Assembly (NCBI GenBank): GCA_964536375.1
Contig: CAZHXF010000010.1
Coordinates: 1 to 64,000, forward strand
Direction: 5' to 3'
Length of the DNA stretch: 64,000 bases
DNA from: Desulfuromonas sp964536375
GTDB lineage: Bacteria; Desulfobacterota; Desulfuromonadia; Desulfuromonadales; Desulfuromonadaceae
The position numbers and the translations under genes are program-made. The notes under the pieces were generated by a model. The model ran no database searches. It was not told the origin of the DNA and saw only the letters and a list, made by a program, of their open reading frames with translations. How positions within the stretch are numbered: the first letter of the stretch is position 1; the number at the start of each line of letters is the position of its first letter. This document shows, piece after piece, positions 1 to 8,963 of the stretch.

Positions 1-11
1 CATGTTTACGC

Positions 12-38
12 TGTGACATATATGTGACGTTTTTGTGA
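12..38. promoter_or_regulatory. Triple TGTGA direct repeat, 11-bp period
   Basis: TGTGA occurs at 12-16, 23-27 and 34-38, exactly 11 bp apart, so all three copies lie on one face of the helix. The array ends about 70 bp before the methyltransferase start at 106 and could be an operator. The regulator is unknown and no second half-site (TCACA) is present, so it does not look like a classic CRP site. Confidence 0.35.
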
Positions 39-105
39 TGCTTTACATTCAGCTATGCAGTGCGCGCTTCTGGTAAGCAAAACAACTCTCTCTGTTGACG
101 GTAAG

Positions 106-717
106 ATGTCCTTCTATTCCTCAAACTATCAAAAACTTATTCAACAGTATGATGCTCTTGATCCAAAAGAGGTACATGCTGGATGGTTAAGTCTGTTGCC
201 ACAGAATCAAACAATCGCTGCTCTTGATATCGGTGCAGGATCTGGGCGTGATGCCAGATGGCTCGCTGCCCAAGGATATGAAGTTATCGCAATTGAACCT
301 GCTGCAAAATTACGGGAGGCAGCTCAACGCCACCCAGATAACAAGGGTATTTTGTGGATAGACGACAAGCTACCAGATCTTCCGCGCACAACAACGCTGG
401 GCATAAAATACGACCTAATTCTTGTCAGTGCCGTGTGGATGCACATCCATGCCTGTGCAAGAGAAAGAGCTTTTCGTAAGCTGGTCAATCTACTCAACAA
501 TCGAGGTAAACTTGTCATCACACTGCGTCATGGAGATTTTTCTGATGAGCGCATAGCCTACCCTGTCAGCGTCATTGAACTGAAACAATTAGCCACTCAA
601 AACGTTCTACAACTTATCATGGAGAATCAATCACCAGACCGGATGGGACGAAAGGATGTTTCATGGGCAACCATTGTTTTTCAGCGGCAAGACAACGGCA
701 CCAGTGCCGTGCTCTAG
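106..717 (+). CDS. Class I SAM-dependent methyltransferase
   Basis: The product is about 203 residues and should be a soluble methyltransferase with a Rossmann fold. Motif I is visible as ALDIGAGSGRDARWLAA near residue 40, followed by the acidic end of strand 2 (VIAIEP), and a later segment LILVSAVWMHI that fits motif IV. The substrate cannot be told. I prefer the ATG at 106 because the protein then begins like its family with a short lead to motif I. The ATG at 55 would add 17 residues with no convincing ribosome site. The gene is convergent with the peptidase gene that follows, 20 bp away. Confidence 0.8.
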   Translation: MSFYSSNYQKLIQQYDALDPKEVHAGWLSLLPQNQTIAALDIGAGSGRDARWLAAQGYEVIAIEPAAKLREAAQRHPDNKGILWIDDKLPDLPRTTTLGIKYDLILVSAVWMHIHACARERAFRKLVNLLNNRGKLVITLRHGDFSDERIAYPVSVIELKQLATQNVLQLIMENQSPDRMGRKDVSWATIVFQRQDNGTSAVL

Positions 718-737
718 CGCTAGAATTCCCACACACT

Positions 738-1694
738 TCACGGGTGGTTCGCCACATCTTCCACTTCTCTCAAAAACGCCCGTTGCAGGCGGATAAGTTG
801 CCGTGGGTTATCCACGGGGGTCATGTGGGCGCTTCCCTGTATGATATGATACTGAGGATTCTTGGCAAAAACAGACTGCCATTTAGTATAGGCAGGCGTA
901 CACAGATCATCGTTTCCGCAGGTCATAAGAACAGGAAAATTCAACCTGGATAGTTTCGAGGTTACGTCGACCGTTTTTAGATTTCCCGGCACATTCAACT
1001 CCGAACTGCTTGCCAGCATGGTGTCGTGGATTGCACCATTTCGTGCGGCAATCAATTTCTGCAGCGCATCCGGTAAAGGCCAGCTGTGTGTAACATGCTT
1101 CTTCATGAACTCCATGCACGCTTCGTCGTAGTCGCTCTTTGATCCCACACCCTTCAACTCATAATCGTCAATCACTTGTCCGGCTTTTCCATTCAAGCAG
1201 CTCAATCCATCCTTTAGTGCTGGGGCAACATGCTTGATGTAATAGGGTAAACTCAGTACCGGACTATGGAGAGAAATAGACAATATTCCGTCGGAGTGTT
1301 TAGCGGCAAATCCGACAGCTAGAGTCGTCCCCCATGAATGACCAATCAGATGGTATTTATTCAACCCCAGACCATCGCGTACCGCTAGTACCTCATCAAA
1401 ATAACGTTCAACAGTCCACAAGCGCGGATCATCCGGTCGGTCTGATTTCCCACAGCCCAGTTGATCGTAGAAAATTACCGGGCGTTCGGCAGCCAAGGCT
1501 TGAAACGCTACGAGATTATGATGATTGCCACCAGGGCCGCCGTGCAGAACCAGCACAGGTGGTGCGCTGCCAGAGCCAATTTTGCCGTACCATAATTTGT
1601 AGGTATGACCTTCATAAATATAGTCGACAAACCCTTCGCTAGCATAATCAGGTTCGCTTAATATTTTTTCTACGGGTGTTCGTTCGTCATGCAT
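738..1694 (-). CDS. Alpha/beta hydrolase, proline iminopeptidase-like (S33)
   Basis: The product is about 318 residues. Family hallmarks are the oxyanion segment HGGPGGNHHN, the nucleophile elbow GHSWGTT, an acid in CGNDDLCTP and the catalytic histidine in GSAHMTPVDNP, so the Ser-Asp-His triad is complete. Members cleave N-terminal residues, often proline, from small peptides. The ATG at 1694 (MHDERTP) has an AGAGG ribosome site 8 nt upstream. A longer frame from 1769 would add a hydrophobic lead and could instead encode a lipoprotein-like signal (MGCML), so export remains possible. Confidence 0.8.
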   Translation of the reverse strand: MHDERTPVEKILSEPDYASEGFVDYIYEGHTYKLWYGKIGSGSAPPVLVLHGGPGGNHHNLVAFQALAAERPVIFYDQLGCGKSDRPDDPRLWTVERYFDEVLAVRDGLGLNKYHLIGHSWGTTLAVGFAAKHSDGILSISLHSPVLSLPYYIKHVAPALKDGLSCLNGKAGQVIDDYELKGVGSKSDYDEACMEFMKKHVTHSWPLPDALQKLIAARNGAIHDTMLASSSELNVPGNLKTVDVTSKLSRLNFPVLMTCGNDDLCTPAYTKWQSVFAKNPQYHIIQGSAHMTPVDNPRQLIRLQRAFLREVEDVANHP

Positions 1695-1801
1695 GTATTT
1701 TTCCTCTAGCAGCATACAGCCCATCGTCATTGCTGAAATCAACGTACAGAATACGGTCAAATATAACAAATGTCGTCCTGAGTTTGTTGCTAATCAGCAT
1801 T

Positions 1802-1829
1802 AAAAAACCCACGCTATGCTTAGCGTGGG
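1802..1829 (-). terminator. Rho-independent terminator
   Basis: A 9-bp stem (CCCACGCTA / TAGCGTGGG) with a 4-nt loop is followed on the minus strand by six T. It ends the DUF1847 gene transcript before the peptidase gene. Confidence 0.85.
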
Positions 1830-1873
1830 CTTCGGATCATAACTATTGCAATCATATCGAGCAAAACAGGCGT

Positions 1874-2578
1874 TTAGTCCCCCAATGGAGTTTTAAGATA
1901 GCGATAGTAACTATCATACTGATAGATAGCCGCCAACGGGTTGTGGGCGAGCAGGCGGTCTTTACTGGCCAGCACAGTATTATACGCCGTGGCGTATTTC
2001 AAAAACAGAGCATCGTGCCCAACGCACAGACCGAATATTACATTCAGATCCGATTGGTGATAATTAGCTGTCAATGCCTGCAAAATCGGATTGCACATCG
2101 CTTCAAAAGCACTAGTATCAATCTGTTGCTCCCGCAGCAAGCCGATCTCCTCCTTGGAGATAGCTCCAGCTTTGCACATCACCGAAATAGTTTCGAAACC
2201 GTTGTCAGTAAAAATTTTGTGGATAATTTCTGCTTCCTTACGCAGTCCAAGGCAAAACACTAAGCAAATACGCTTGAATTTCATCTTGTGGGCAAACTCG
2301 ATGGTCTCCTGAATGCGTGGCTTAACCGGGTGAACATGCGCATAGCCCAGTTCTCTACCGCCGTAAGCTTCAGCCTCCTGAATAGACGACTGACGCACCA
2401 TCTCCATCACTGCTGGATCTTTAAGTATTTCCAGCGTTTCCTTAATAATCTCTGGTGCTCTGGTCGATGGACAATTGCTCGGAGCTTTGCCCTTCTCCTG
2501 CCTACAGATGCGCTCGGCTACAGCTACGGGGCACACCGCACATGTGGGTAATGGGATGGCTGTAGAATTTTTTACCAT
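1874..2578 (-). CDS. DUF1847 family putative metal-binding protein
   Basis: The 234-residue protein begins with a cysteine-rich head (CAVCPV, then RICR and SNCP) typical of DUF1847 proteins from anaerobes, and then has a conserved body with VFCLGLRKEAE and GLCVGHDALFLKY. The cysteines probably bind a metal; the function is not known. The ATG at 2578 has AAGGAAG 8 nt upstream. It may be cotranscribed with the upstream crotonase-like gene, although a two-hairpin repeat lies between them. Confidence 0.8.
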   Translation of the reverse strand: MVKNSTAIPLPTCAVCPVAVAERICRQEKGKAPSNCPSTRAPEIIKETLEILKDPAVMEMVRQSSIQEAEAYGGRELGYAHVHPVKPRIQETIEFAHKMKFKRICLVFCLGLRKEAEIIHKIFTDNGFETISVMCKAGAISKEEIGLLREQQIDTSAFEAMCNPILQALTANYHQSDLNVIFGLCVGHDALFLKYATAYNTVLASKDRLLAHNPLAAIYQYDSYYRYLKTPLGD

Positions 2579-2616
2579 GTTGGAAACTTCCTTTCACGAA
2601 AAACAATTTCAAGTCA

Positions 2617-2668
2617 AGGGCGGGCTCTGCCCGCCAATTCGTAGAGATGTTGCATACAACGTCTCTAC
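2617..2668. repeat. Compound double-hairpin repeat
   Basis: Two adjacent palindromes occupy the gap between two minus-strand genes. The first has a 7-bp GGCGGGC/GCCCGCC stem with loop TCT. The second has a 7-bp GTAGAGA/TCTCTAC stem that continues, after one mismatch, as GTTG/CAAC around the loop CATA. Read on the plus strand the second is followed by CTTTTT. The layout is that of a REP/MITE-type intergenic element. No second copy was noticed in this window. Confidence 0.6.
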
Positions 2669-2680
2669 CTTTTTATCCGA

Positions 2681-3457
2681 TTATTTATTCAACCAGCAGG
2701 GCTTGCGGCGTTCCAAAAATGCAGCAACCCCCTCTTCAGCTTCCTCACCAGCACAGATAGTGGCGAACAGATCATCCATCATATTCAGTTTCTGATCGTA
2801 ACTATCATCAAACAATCGGTTCAAACCTTCCTTACCAATACGTAAAGCTATTGGACTTTTCTTCACCAGTTTTTCCGCCATTTGCAGTGCCGCAGCTTCC
2901 TGCTCACCATCAGGGACGACTTTATTTATCAGACCAAGGTTTTCTGCCTCAGCCGCACTGATCATCTCGCCAGTAAGTACCATCTCGATCAACTTCTTGC
3001 GCCCGATAACTTTGGACATAGGCGCTGCAGGACCCAGACAGATCAAACCAACATTTATTGCCGTAGTCCCAAAGGTTGTTGATTCAGCAGCAATTGTCAG
3101 GTCGGAGGCAAAAGCCAAACCGGCACCATTGGCTAAAGTATAACCTTGCACCGCCGCGATAGTAATTTTTTTCATTTTAGCCATAGTGTGATAAAAGGCA
3201 TCAATAGCGTAGAGAAAATCGCGGTATTCGCTATGACTCTTGTTATTAAACTGATCGAGGGAGATCCCGGTGCAGAAGTTTTTGCCATTGGCGTTGATAA
3301 TTACCACCATCACCTCGGCATCGTTTTCCATTGCCCACAGTGCATCATCAAGTTGCTGAGCAAAGTCCGGAGTAAAAGTGTTCATTGCCTCAGGTCGGTT
3401 CAGAGTGATAAAACCGATACGATTTTCTTTGCGAGTTAAGATCAGCTGTGTAGACAT
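2681..3457 (-). CDS. Enoyl-CoA hydratase/isomerase (crotonase) family protein
   Basis: The 258-residue protein has the crotonase fold: the acyl-CoA oxyanion loop NGKNFCTGISL near residue 60 and the second turn GYTLANGAGLAFASDL near residue 110. The two glutamates used by true enoyl-CoA hydratases are absent, because the GGGCEL-type position reads NGAGLA and the PE-type position reads INVGLICLG. It may act on another acyl-CoA reaction such as isomerisation or hydrolysis. The start at 3457 is preceded by GGAGGA. Neighbours do not reveal a pathway. Confidence 0.8.
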   Translation of the reverse strand: MSTQLILTRKENRIGFITLNRPEAMNTFTPDFAQQLDDALWAMENDAEVMVVIINANGKNFCTGISLDQFNNKSHSEYRDFLYAIDAFYHTMAKMKKITIAAVQGYTLANGAGLAFASDLTIAAESTTFGTTAINVGLICLGPAAPMSKVIGRKKLIEMVLTGEMISAAEAENLGLINKVVPDGEQEAAALQMAEKLVKKSPIALRIGKEGLNRLFDDSYDQKLNMMDDLFATICAGEEAEEGVAAFLERRKPCWLNK

Positions 3458-3894
3458 TTCTTCCTCCTCAAATTTAATAATACTTTTCTACTGGTCGGTG
3501 GCGCAAGTATAACCAGCTAAAAGATAGCGCTGTGCTGTACGCGCGCAGTTTCAGCACCAACTTGCGTTATCCAACAATTCGGATACATCTATTAATCACA
3601 GACGATACTACATGTAACGCTGTTATGGAATCGACTTATATCTTTTCCGCTTGGACATTTATGACGGATAGGCACAGAACATTGATGGCGGGACACTTTG
3701 GCAAACATGAATTTGATTACGATCGAGAAACAGCAAGGTATTGGGAGCAAAAGCGTAACTGGCTAATTCGACCTGGTGTTTACCGCAGCCGTGGGTAAAC
3801 CAGAGCACTTAGTCGTAGGTGTGGCGATGCATTACCATCAGTGCTGAGCCAACTTCACTGAGCACTTTTTCCAGTGGGCATTTGCACTTCTTAT
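3458..3894. other. Intergenic region without a clear gene
   Basis: This 437-bp stretch contains an 88-codon plus-strand frame at 3532-3798 with no recognisable domain and no good ribosome site. Downstream of it, near 3840-3872, a weak GTGCT/AGCAC stem is followed by TTTTT and could end a plus-strand transcript. I treat the frame as unproven. Confidence 0.4.
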
Positions 3895-5793
3895 TTAATG
3901 GTGATCGTTAGTACCAAACTCACGCATTACATGGTTTACGTCCCAGCCGCTATCGATATGAATTTCTGGGTCACGCAATTCTGCCAACATCAACTGCTCC
4001 AGATCCTTTATACGTTGACGCGACAGACTGATAAATTCTTTTTCGTCATGGCGAGCATGACGCAGAAATTGCGTAGCATTTACATCGTGCTGACGAAACA
4101 TTTTGCTGGCACGATGTGCCTGAAAAGAGCGGAAACCCAGGGCAATCAAAGCATCAGTGCCCAGTTTGAGTGAAGTATCAAAGGTTTCGCGATACACATG
4201 TTCGGCCCCCTCATCCAACAACTCAAATAATTCCGTACGCCCCTCTGAGCGAGTAAAAATGGTCAGATGGGGATAATGTTTTTTTACCATCCGCACCAGA
4301 TGGGGAATGGTTTCCCGATCACTGATAGCAATGATCAATATTTTAGCCGTCTCAGCACCAGCAGCATGCAACAGTTCATGCCGGGAAGCGTCGCCGTAAA
4401 ACACCTTGAGACCAAGTTTGCGCAGCACCTCAACCCGATCTGAATCGTTCTCCAAAACCGTAACCCCAACACCATTGGCGCGCAGAAAACGCCCGGCAAC
4501 ACTACCAAACCTGCCAAATCCGGCAATAATGACCGGATTTTCTTCATCAATGGTGTCAGCTACCAGTTCCCCTTTTTCATGCACCCCGAAGCGCGGCTGG
4601 ATCAATTTTTCATTGATAATGAGTACCAGAGGAGTAAGAGCCATGGAAATAGCAACTGCCCCCACCAGTGGGTTAGCCACCTCACTGCTGACAACGTGGT
4701 TCTGCACCGCGAAAGAGAGCAAGACAAAGGCGAACTCTCCCCCTTGAGCCAGAGAGAAGGCAAAGAGCAGGTTCTGATCGTACTTAATTTTGAAGATGCT
4801 GCCGACAATTAATAGCACCGCCAGTTTGATGGCAATCAGGCTGGCGACAATGATTGCCATCCGCCCAGGTTGGTGGGCTATCAGGGAGAAATCGATAGAC
4901 GCGCCCACTGAGATGAAAAACAACCCCAGCAACAGACCCTTAAAGGGGGCAATATCACTCTCAAGTTCATGGCGGTATTCACTATTAGCCAGCACCACAC
5001 CGGCAACGAAAGTCCCCAACGCCGGGCTTAGCCCTACCTTAGTCATCAGCATTGAAATGGCGATTACCAGCAGTAACGCCGCTGCGGTAAACAACTCGCG
5101 CAAGCGCGTTCTGGCAACATAGCGGAAAAAGGGGCGCATCAGAAACGTGCCCACCACAATGATCGCCGCAATAACACCAGCCACCATCACAGCCTGTTCC
5201 CAGCCGGACAATCCGGCAACCCAGGTCGTAGAGGCATGCGTTGCTGGCGCATTGTTTACACTCGTCACACCAGCAACAGCTAAAACTGGCAGGATAGCAA
5301 GCATGGGGATAACTGCTATATCCTGAAACAACAGCACAGCAAAGGCATTCTGCCCAGCATCTGTTTTCATCAACCCTTTTTCGTTCAGGGTTTGCAGAAC
5401 AATAGCCGTCGAAGACAGGGAGAGAGTCATGCCCACAGCGACAGCCATCAGCGCAGGAAGACCGAAATACATAGCGAGGGCGGTCAGCGCGCCAGTGGTC
5501 AATACCACCTGCAAGCCCCCCATGCCGAGGATGGGAACGCGCAAGCGCCACAACAACGCAGGACGCAATTCCAAGCCGATAAGAAAGAGCATCATCACCA
5601 CGCCGAATTCGGCGAAGTGCATCACATCTTGCCTTTCATCACCAACAAGTTGCAGACCAAAAGGACCGATAGCAAGACCGGCAATAAGGTAACCGAGCAC
5701 AGACCCTAGCCCGAAGCGTTTAGCCAGCGGCACCGTGACAACTGCGGCCGAAAGATACACCAGAGCGTTAAAAAAGAAACTGTCACCTTGCAC
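3895..5793 (-). CDS. kefC: CPA2 monovalent cation:proton antiporter, KefB/KefC type
   Basis: The 632-residue inner-membrane protein has an N-terminal Na/H exchanger domain (about 10-380, roughly 12 helices) and an RCK_N/TrkA-N nucleotide-binding domain that starts with VIIAGFGRFGSVAGRFL near 416. The cytoplasmic loop ELESDIAPFKGLLLGLFF matches the KefC regulatory loop. Such systems release K+ when electrophiles form glutathione adducts. Translation starts with GTG at 5793, directly abutting the TAA of the flavoprotein gene upstream, with AAAGGA 7 nt before it, so the pair is translationally coupled. Confidence 0.9.
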   Translation of the reverse strand: MQGDSFFFNALVYLSAAVVTVPLAKRFGLGSVLGYLIAGLAIGPFGLQLVGDERQDVMHFAEFGVVMMLFLIGLELRPALLWRLRVPILGMGGLQVVLTTGALTALAMYFGLPALMAVAVGMTLSLSSTAIVLQTLNEKGLMKTDAGQNAFAVLLFQDIAVIPMLAILPVLAVAGVTSVNNAPATHASTTWVAGLSGWEQAVMVAGVIAAIIVVGTFLMRPFFRYVARTRLRELFTAAALLLVIAISMLMTKVGLSPALGTFVAGVVLANSEYRHELESDIAPFKGLLLGLFFISVGASIDFSLIAHQPGRMAIIVASLIAIKLAVLLIVGSIFKIKYDQNLLFAFSLAQGGEFAFVLLSFAVQNHVVSSEVANPLVGAVAISMALTPLVLIINEKLIQPRFGVHEKGELVADTIDEENPVIIAGFGRFGSVAGRFLRANGVGVTVLENDSDRVEVLRKLGLKVFYGDASRHELLHAAGAETAKILIIAISDRETIPHLVRMVKKHYPHLTIFTRSEGRTELFELLDEGAEHVYRETFDTSLKLGTDALIALGFRSFQAHRASKMFRQHDVNATQFLRHARHDEKEFISLSRQRIKDLEQLMLAELRDPEIHIDSGWDVNHVMREFGTNDHH

Positions 5794-6447
5794 TTAGCTA
5801 TCCTTTACTGGGTGAATCGGGGAAGAGGGGTCGGAATTCAGTTTATGCCGATTGTGCGCGCTGGTGATGTCGAAGTGCCCATCACGTAACGCCAGCAGAA
5901 GCGTACGGTAGTCCTCACCATATTGTCTTATGGCTTGCTGAGTAATGTTGCGGGTTCCGTAAACCACATACGGTGGCAAGAATTCCATATTACACACCCG
6001 GGCAGCCTGACGGATGGGCGCGAGAAACTCCACCATGGTATTGCCATGATAGCCATCGTGTTGGAACAACTCCTCGCCACCTCCGGCAGTGACAACATTA
6101 AAAAATTTCTTCCCCTGCAGCGCATTGCCAGTTACACCGTAAGCCCACATATGCTGAAGCACTAAATCCATCCACTCGCGCAAAATTGCCGGGACGCTGA
6201 ACCACAACAGTGGATGATGAAAAATTATAACATCATGCTCCAGCAGCAGGTTTTGTTCGTGCTTAACGTCGATGTAAAAGTCAGGATAAGCCTCATACAA
6301 ATCGTGGACGGTTATTCCCTCTAAGCCATTTGCATATTGTATCAGCTGCTTATTAACCCGTGAATTTTGCAAAGCCGGGTGGGCAAAGAGAATTAGTATG
6401 TTATTTTTCGATGGGTTGCGCTCGGGGTTTATCTCTGGTTGCATCAA
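5794..6447 (-). CDS. kefF: Flavodoxin-fold NAD(P)H oxidoreductase, KefF/KefG type
   Basis: The 217-residue protein has the family sequence ILILFAHPALQNSRVNKQL at residues 17-36 and HHPLLWFSVPAILREWMDLV near 78, and the TAGGGE segment near 119 that helps bind FMN. These subunits bind KefC-type channels and are needed for full activity; they also reduce quinones. The gene lies immediately upstream of kefC, as in the enterobacterial kefFC operon, and starts 11 bp after the end of the hybrid kinase gene. Confidence 0.88.
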   Translation of the reverse strand: MMQPEINPERNPSKNNILILFAHPALQNSRVNKQLIQYANGLEGITVHDLYEAYPDFYIDVKHEQNLLLEHDVIIFHHPLLWFSVPAILREWMDLVLQHMWAYGVTGNALQGKKFFNVVTAGGGEELFQHDGYHGNTMVEFLAPIRQAARVCNMEFLPPYVVYGTRNITQQAIRQYGEDYRTLLLALRDGHFDITSAHNRHKLNSDPSSPIHPVKDS

Positions 6448-6457
6448 TTTATATCCG

Positions 6458-8485
6458 TTACCAATTTAATACCTGCCTCAACTTGTGTGACAGTTCGGTT
6501 AAATCGAGAGGTTTCATGCAAAAAGCATTGATACCCAGCTTTTGTGCTTTTTTCTCATCCATTTTACTACTGTAACCAGTGCAAATTATTAAGGGTAGAT
6601 CTGGGCGCAGTTTCCTCATTTCCGCCACTAACTCTTGACCGGACAACTCGGGCATTGTTTGATCGGTTATGACAACATCAAAATAATCTTGATTGGCACT
6701 AAACAGTTTTAGCGCTTCGTGACTATTAGACATTGCTGTGACTTGGTAGCCTAAAGCCGACAGCATCTGTTCTCCTAGAGTTGCCAGCAGCTCATTGTCA
6801 TCCACAAACAGCACCTTCTCGGTTCCACGCAGCAGTTCCATCGGTTCGAAAGATTTCTCATCTGCTTGCGCTGGTGCCAACGCCGGAAAATAGAGCTCAA
6901 AGGTAGCCCCCTGCAGCGGGGCTGTATGCACCTTGATCATCCCACCGTGCTGCTCGACGATACCTTGTACGCTAGCCAGCCCCATACCTGTACCAGCATA
7001 CAACTCTTTAGTGGTAAAGAACGGGTCGAAGATCTTGTCTATGATGCTCTTGTCTATGCCACAACCGTTATCCTGTACACTGAGTTTGGCATAACGCCCC
7101 GGCTGACAGGTGGAACGCTCAGGCATTGCACTTTGCGGCACATCAATGCTGTCCAAGCTGACATTCAATTCCCCCAATTCATTCATGGCAAAGACGGCGT
7201 TGTTGCACAGGTTTAACAGTGCTTCCTGAATTTGCGATGGATCAGCATTGATAATGAGTTTCTCACAGCCGGTGCATATTGTTTGCGTGATATGCACCGT
7301 GCTCGGGATAGTTGCGCTAAGCAGTTTTATGGTTTCATCGATAATCAGCGGCAACTGTAGTGGCGCTCTGTTATGCTTGCCTTTGCGGCTGTAGGTCAAG
7401 ATCTGGCTGATTAAATCACGCGCGCGCAAGGTCGCAGTTTTAGCATCACTGAGCATGCTTTTTATCTTTTCATCCTGCTCTTTTAGCTGAGCCAGTTCGA
7501 TATTACCGAGAATGATAGAGAGGTTGTTATTAAAGTTGTGGGCAATACCTCCAGCCATTATCCCAATAGCTTCCATTTTGAATTTTTGCCTTAACTGAGC
7601 TTCCAACTCTGCTTTCTGCTCATCGCTACGCTTGCGCGCGGTAATATCCTGAACGGTCCCCACAGAGCGATCTGGCTTGCCATCTTCAGCATATATTGTC
7701 TCTGCGCGTTCATTGATGAATTTTATAGAATTATCTGCGAGTTGCAGTCGGTATTCTATCTCATACGCCTGTTTACTATCTAAAGCTTGTGCATAGCTAG
7801 CAACAACGAACGCTCTATCCACGGGGTGAATTTTATCCATATATGTTTCCCGCGATGGAATATAGCGCTGCTGATCAAGATCAAATATTGTGTAAACTTC
7901 GTCAGACCACTGCAAAGTATGTGCTTGCAAGTCTAAATCCCAACTGCCAATTTGAGCGATGCGCTGAGCATTATTTAGTTTTTTCGTACTTTCGCGTAGG
8001 GCCACCTCAGTTTTGCTGTGCAGGATAATCTCATCCTGCAACTTGGCCGTGCGTTCTTCCACCATGGCTTCAAGTCGTTGGTGATATTGCTGTAGCTCTT
8101 TTTCATCCCATTTACGTTTTTGGGCAAACTCAATGGCCGTTGGCAGAATTTTAAGGTAACGCTCTTCTGAATCTTTAATTATATAGTCGCAGGCCCCTAA
8201 TTTCATCGCCTCAACCGCTATTTCCTCATCACCCATCCCTGTGGTTATAATAACCGGCAAGTCGGCAAGTAGGTCAAACAGGTCAAAGCAAGTGCCGTCG
8301 CCGAGGCTATAGTCAGCGATAATGATATCAAAGCTGCGTGAGTGGATGAGATCCCGCGCTTCAGCAACAGATTGAGCCAGAGTGTAGTCGTAGGGCAGTT
8401 CCCCTTGATCGACAAAGCGTTCGAAGGCCATGCGATCTACCCGATCATCTTCTACAAATAGAATTTTGACTGCATTTTTTTTCAT
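6458..8485 (-). CDS. Hybrid sensor histidine kinase (REC-PAS-HisKA-HATPase-REC)
   Basis: The 675-residue protein has no membrane helix. Domains in order: REC (about 7-120, FDIIIADYSLGDG), coiled linker, PAS/PAC (about 170-295, ending DITARKR), DHp helix with GGIAHNFNNNLSII near 315, HATPase (about 420-540, NLCNNA N-box, GTGMGL G-box) and a C-terminal REC (about 555-670, VVITDQTMP). The residue after the phospho-accepting His is Asn, where most relatives have Asp. It lies downstream of the REC protein and PAS kinase genes and probably forms a relay with them. Confidence 0.9.
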   Translation of the reverse strand: MKKNAVKILFVEDDRVDRMAFERFVDQGELPYDYTLAQSVAEARDLIHSRSFDIIIADYSLGDGTCFDLFDLLADLPVIITTGMGDEEIAVEAMKLGACDYIIKDSEERYLKILPTAIEFAQKRKWDEKELQQYHQRLEAMVEERTAKLQDEIILHSKTEVALRESTKKLNNAQRIAQIGSWDLDLQAHTLQWSDEVYTIFDLDQQRYIPSRETYMDKIHPVDRAFVVASYAQALDSKQAYEIEYRLQLADNSIKFINERAETIYAEDGKPDRSVGTVQDITARKRSDEQKAELEAQLRQKFKMEAIGIMAGGIAHNFNNNLSIILGNIELAQLKEQDEKIKSMLSDAKTATLRARDLISQILTYSRKGKHNRAPLQLPLIIDETIKLLSATIPSTVHITQTICTGCEKLIINADPSQIQEALLNLCNNAVFAMNELGELNVSLDSIDVPQSAMPERSTCQPGRYAKLSVQDNGCGIDKSIIDKIFDPFFTTKELYAGTGMGLASVQGIVEQHGGMIKVHTAPLQGATFELYFPALAPAQADEKSFEPMELLRGTEKVLFVDDNELLATLGEQMLSALGYQVTAMSNSHEALKLFSANQDYFDVVITDQTMPELSGQELVAEMRKLRPDLPLIICTGYSSKMDEKKAQKLGINAFCMKPLDLTELSHKLRQVLNW

Positions 8486-8549
8486 TTTATCTCTCTGGCT
8501 CGCAACTTTAATTACTAGCTCATACTAACAGGGTCAGTGATGTTGTGCT

Positions 8550-8963
8550 TTAGTCAGGCAACTCACTTAATGTCCAATATAGGTCTATTGCTTTAACCAC
8601 TTCGACAAACTTCAAATAATCGACCGGTTTTATCATGTAGCCAGCAACGCCCAAATTAAAACTATTAATTCTGTCCTGTTCTTCTTGGGAGGTAGTCATG
8701 ATAATTACAGGAATTTTTTTCAGTCCATCATCCTGTTTAATTATGTGTAAAAATTCGAGGCCATTCATTTTAGGCATATTGATATCCAGCAGAATAATGC
8801 CCGGTTTTTCATTGGCGAGATCGGATAAAAATTCCAAGGCCTCTTCGCCGTTGGTAGTTATGTCCAAACGGTTGCAGACCTTAATATCTTTTAGCGCCCG
8901 CTTAACCGTCATCGCATCCACCACATCATCTTCCACCAGAAGAATTGGTTTAGTGCTTCTCAT
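8550..8963 (-). CDS. Single-domain response regulator, Rcp1/CheY-like
   Basis: The 137-residue protein is one receiver domain with the acidic pair LVEDDVVD, the phospho-acceptor in IILLDINMPKMNG, TTS at the Thr/Ser position and the Lys in GYMIKPVD. There is no output domain. This subtype usually pairs with phytochrome-type kinases, which matches the kinase encoded immediately upstream: the two genes overlap by 14 nt and the GGAG ribosome site sits inside the kinase 3' end. Confidence 0.9.
   Translation of the reverse strand: MRSTKPILLVEDDVVDAMTVKRALKDIKVCNRLDITTNGEEALEFLSDLANEKPGIILLDINMPKMNGLEFLHIIKQDDGLKKIPVIIMTTSQEEQDRINSFNLGVAGYMIKPVDYLKFVEVVKAIDLYWTLSELPD

Noticed and set aside
12..38. 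CRP/FNR site
   Set aside because: Only TGTGA direct repeats are present, without the inverted TCACA half needed for a CRP-type palindrome.
3532..3798. 88-codon plus-strand frame
   Set aside because: No recognisable domain, no ribosome site and intergenic-like composition; kept only as a note under the intergenic region.
4406..5709. Several plus-strand frames opposite kefC
   Set aside because: They are antisense shadows of a clear CPA2 antiporter gene.
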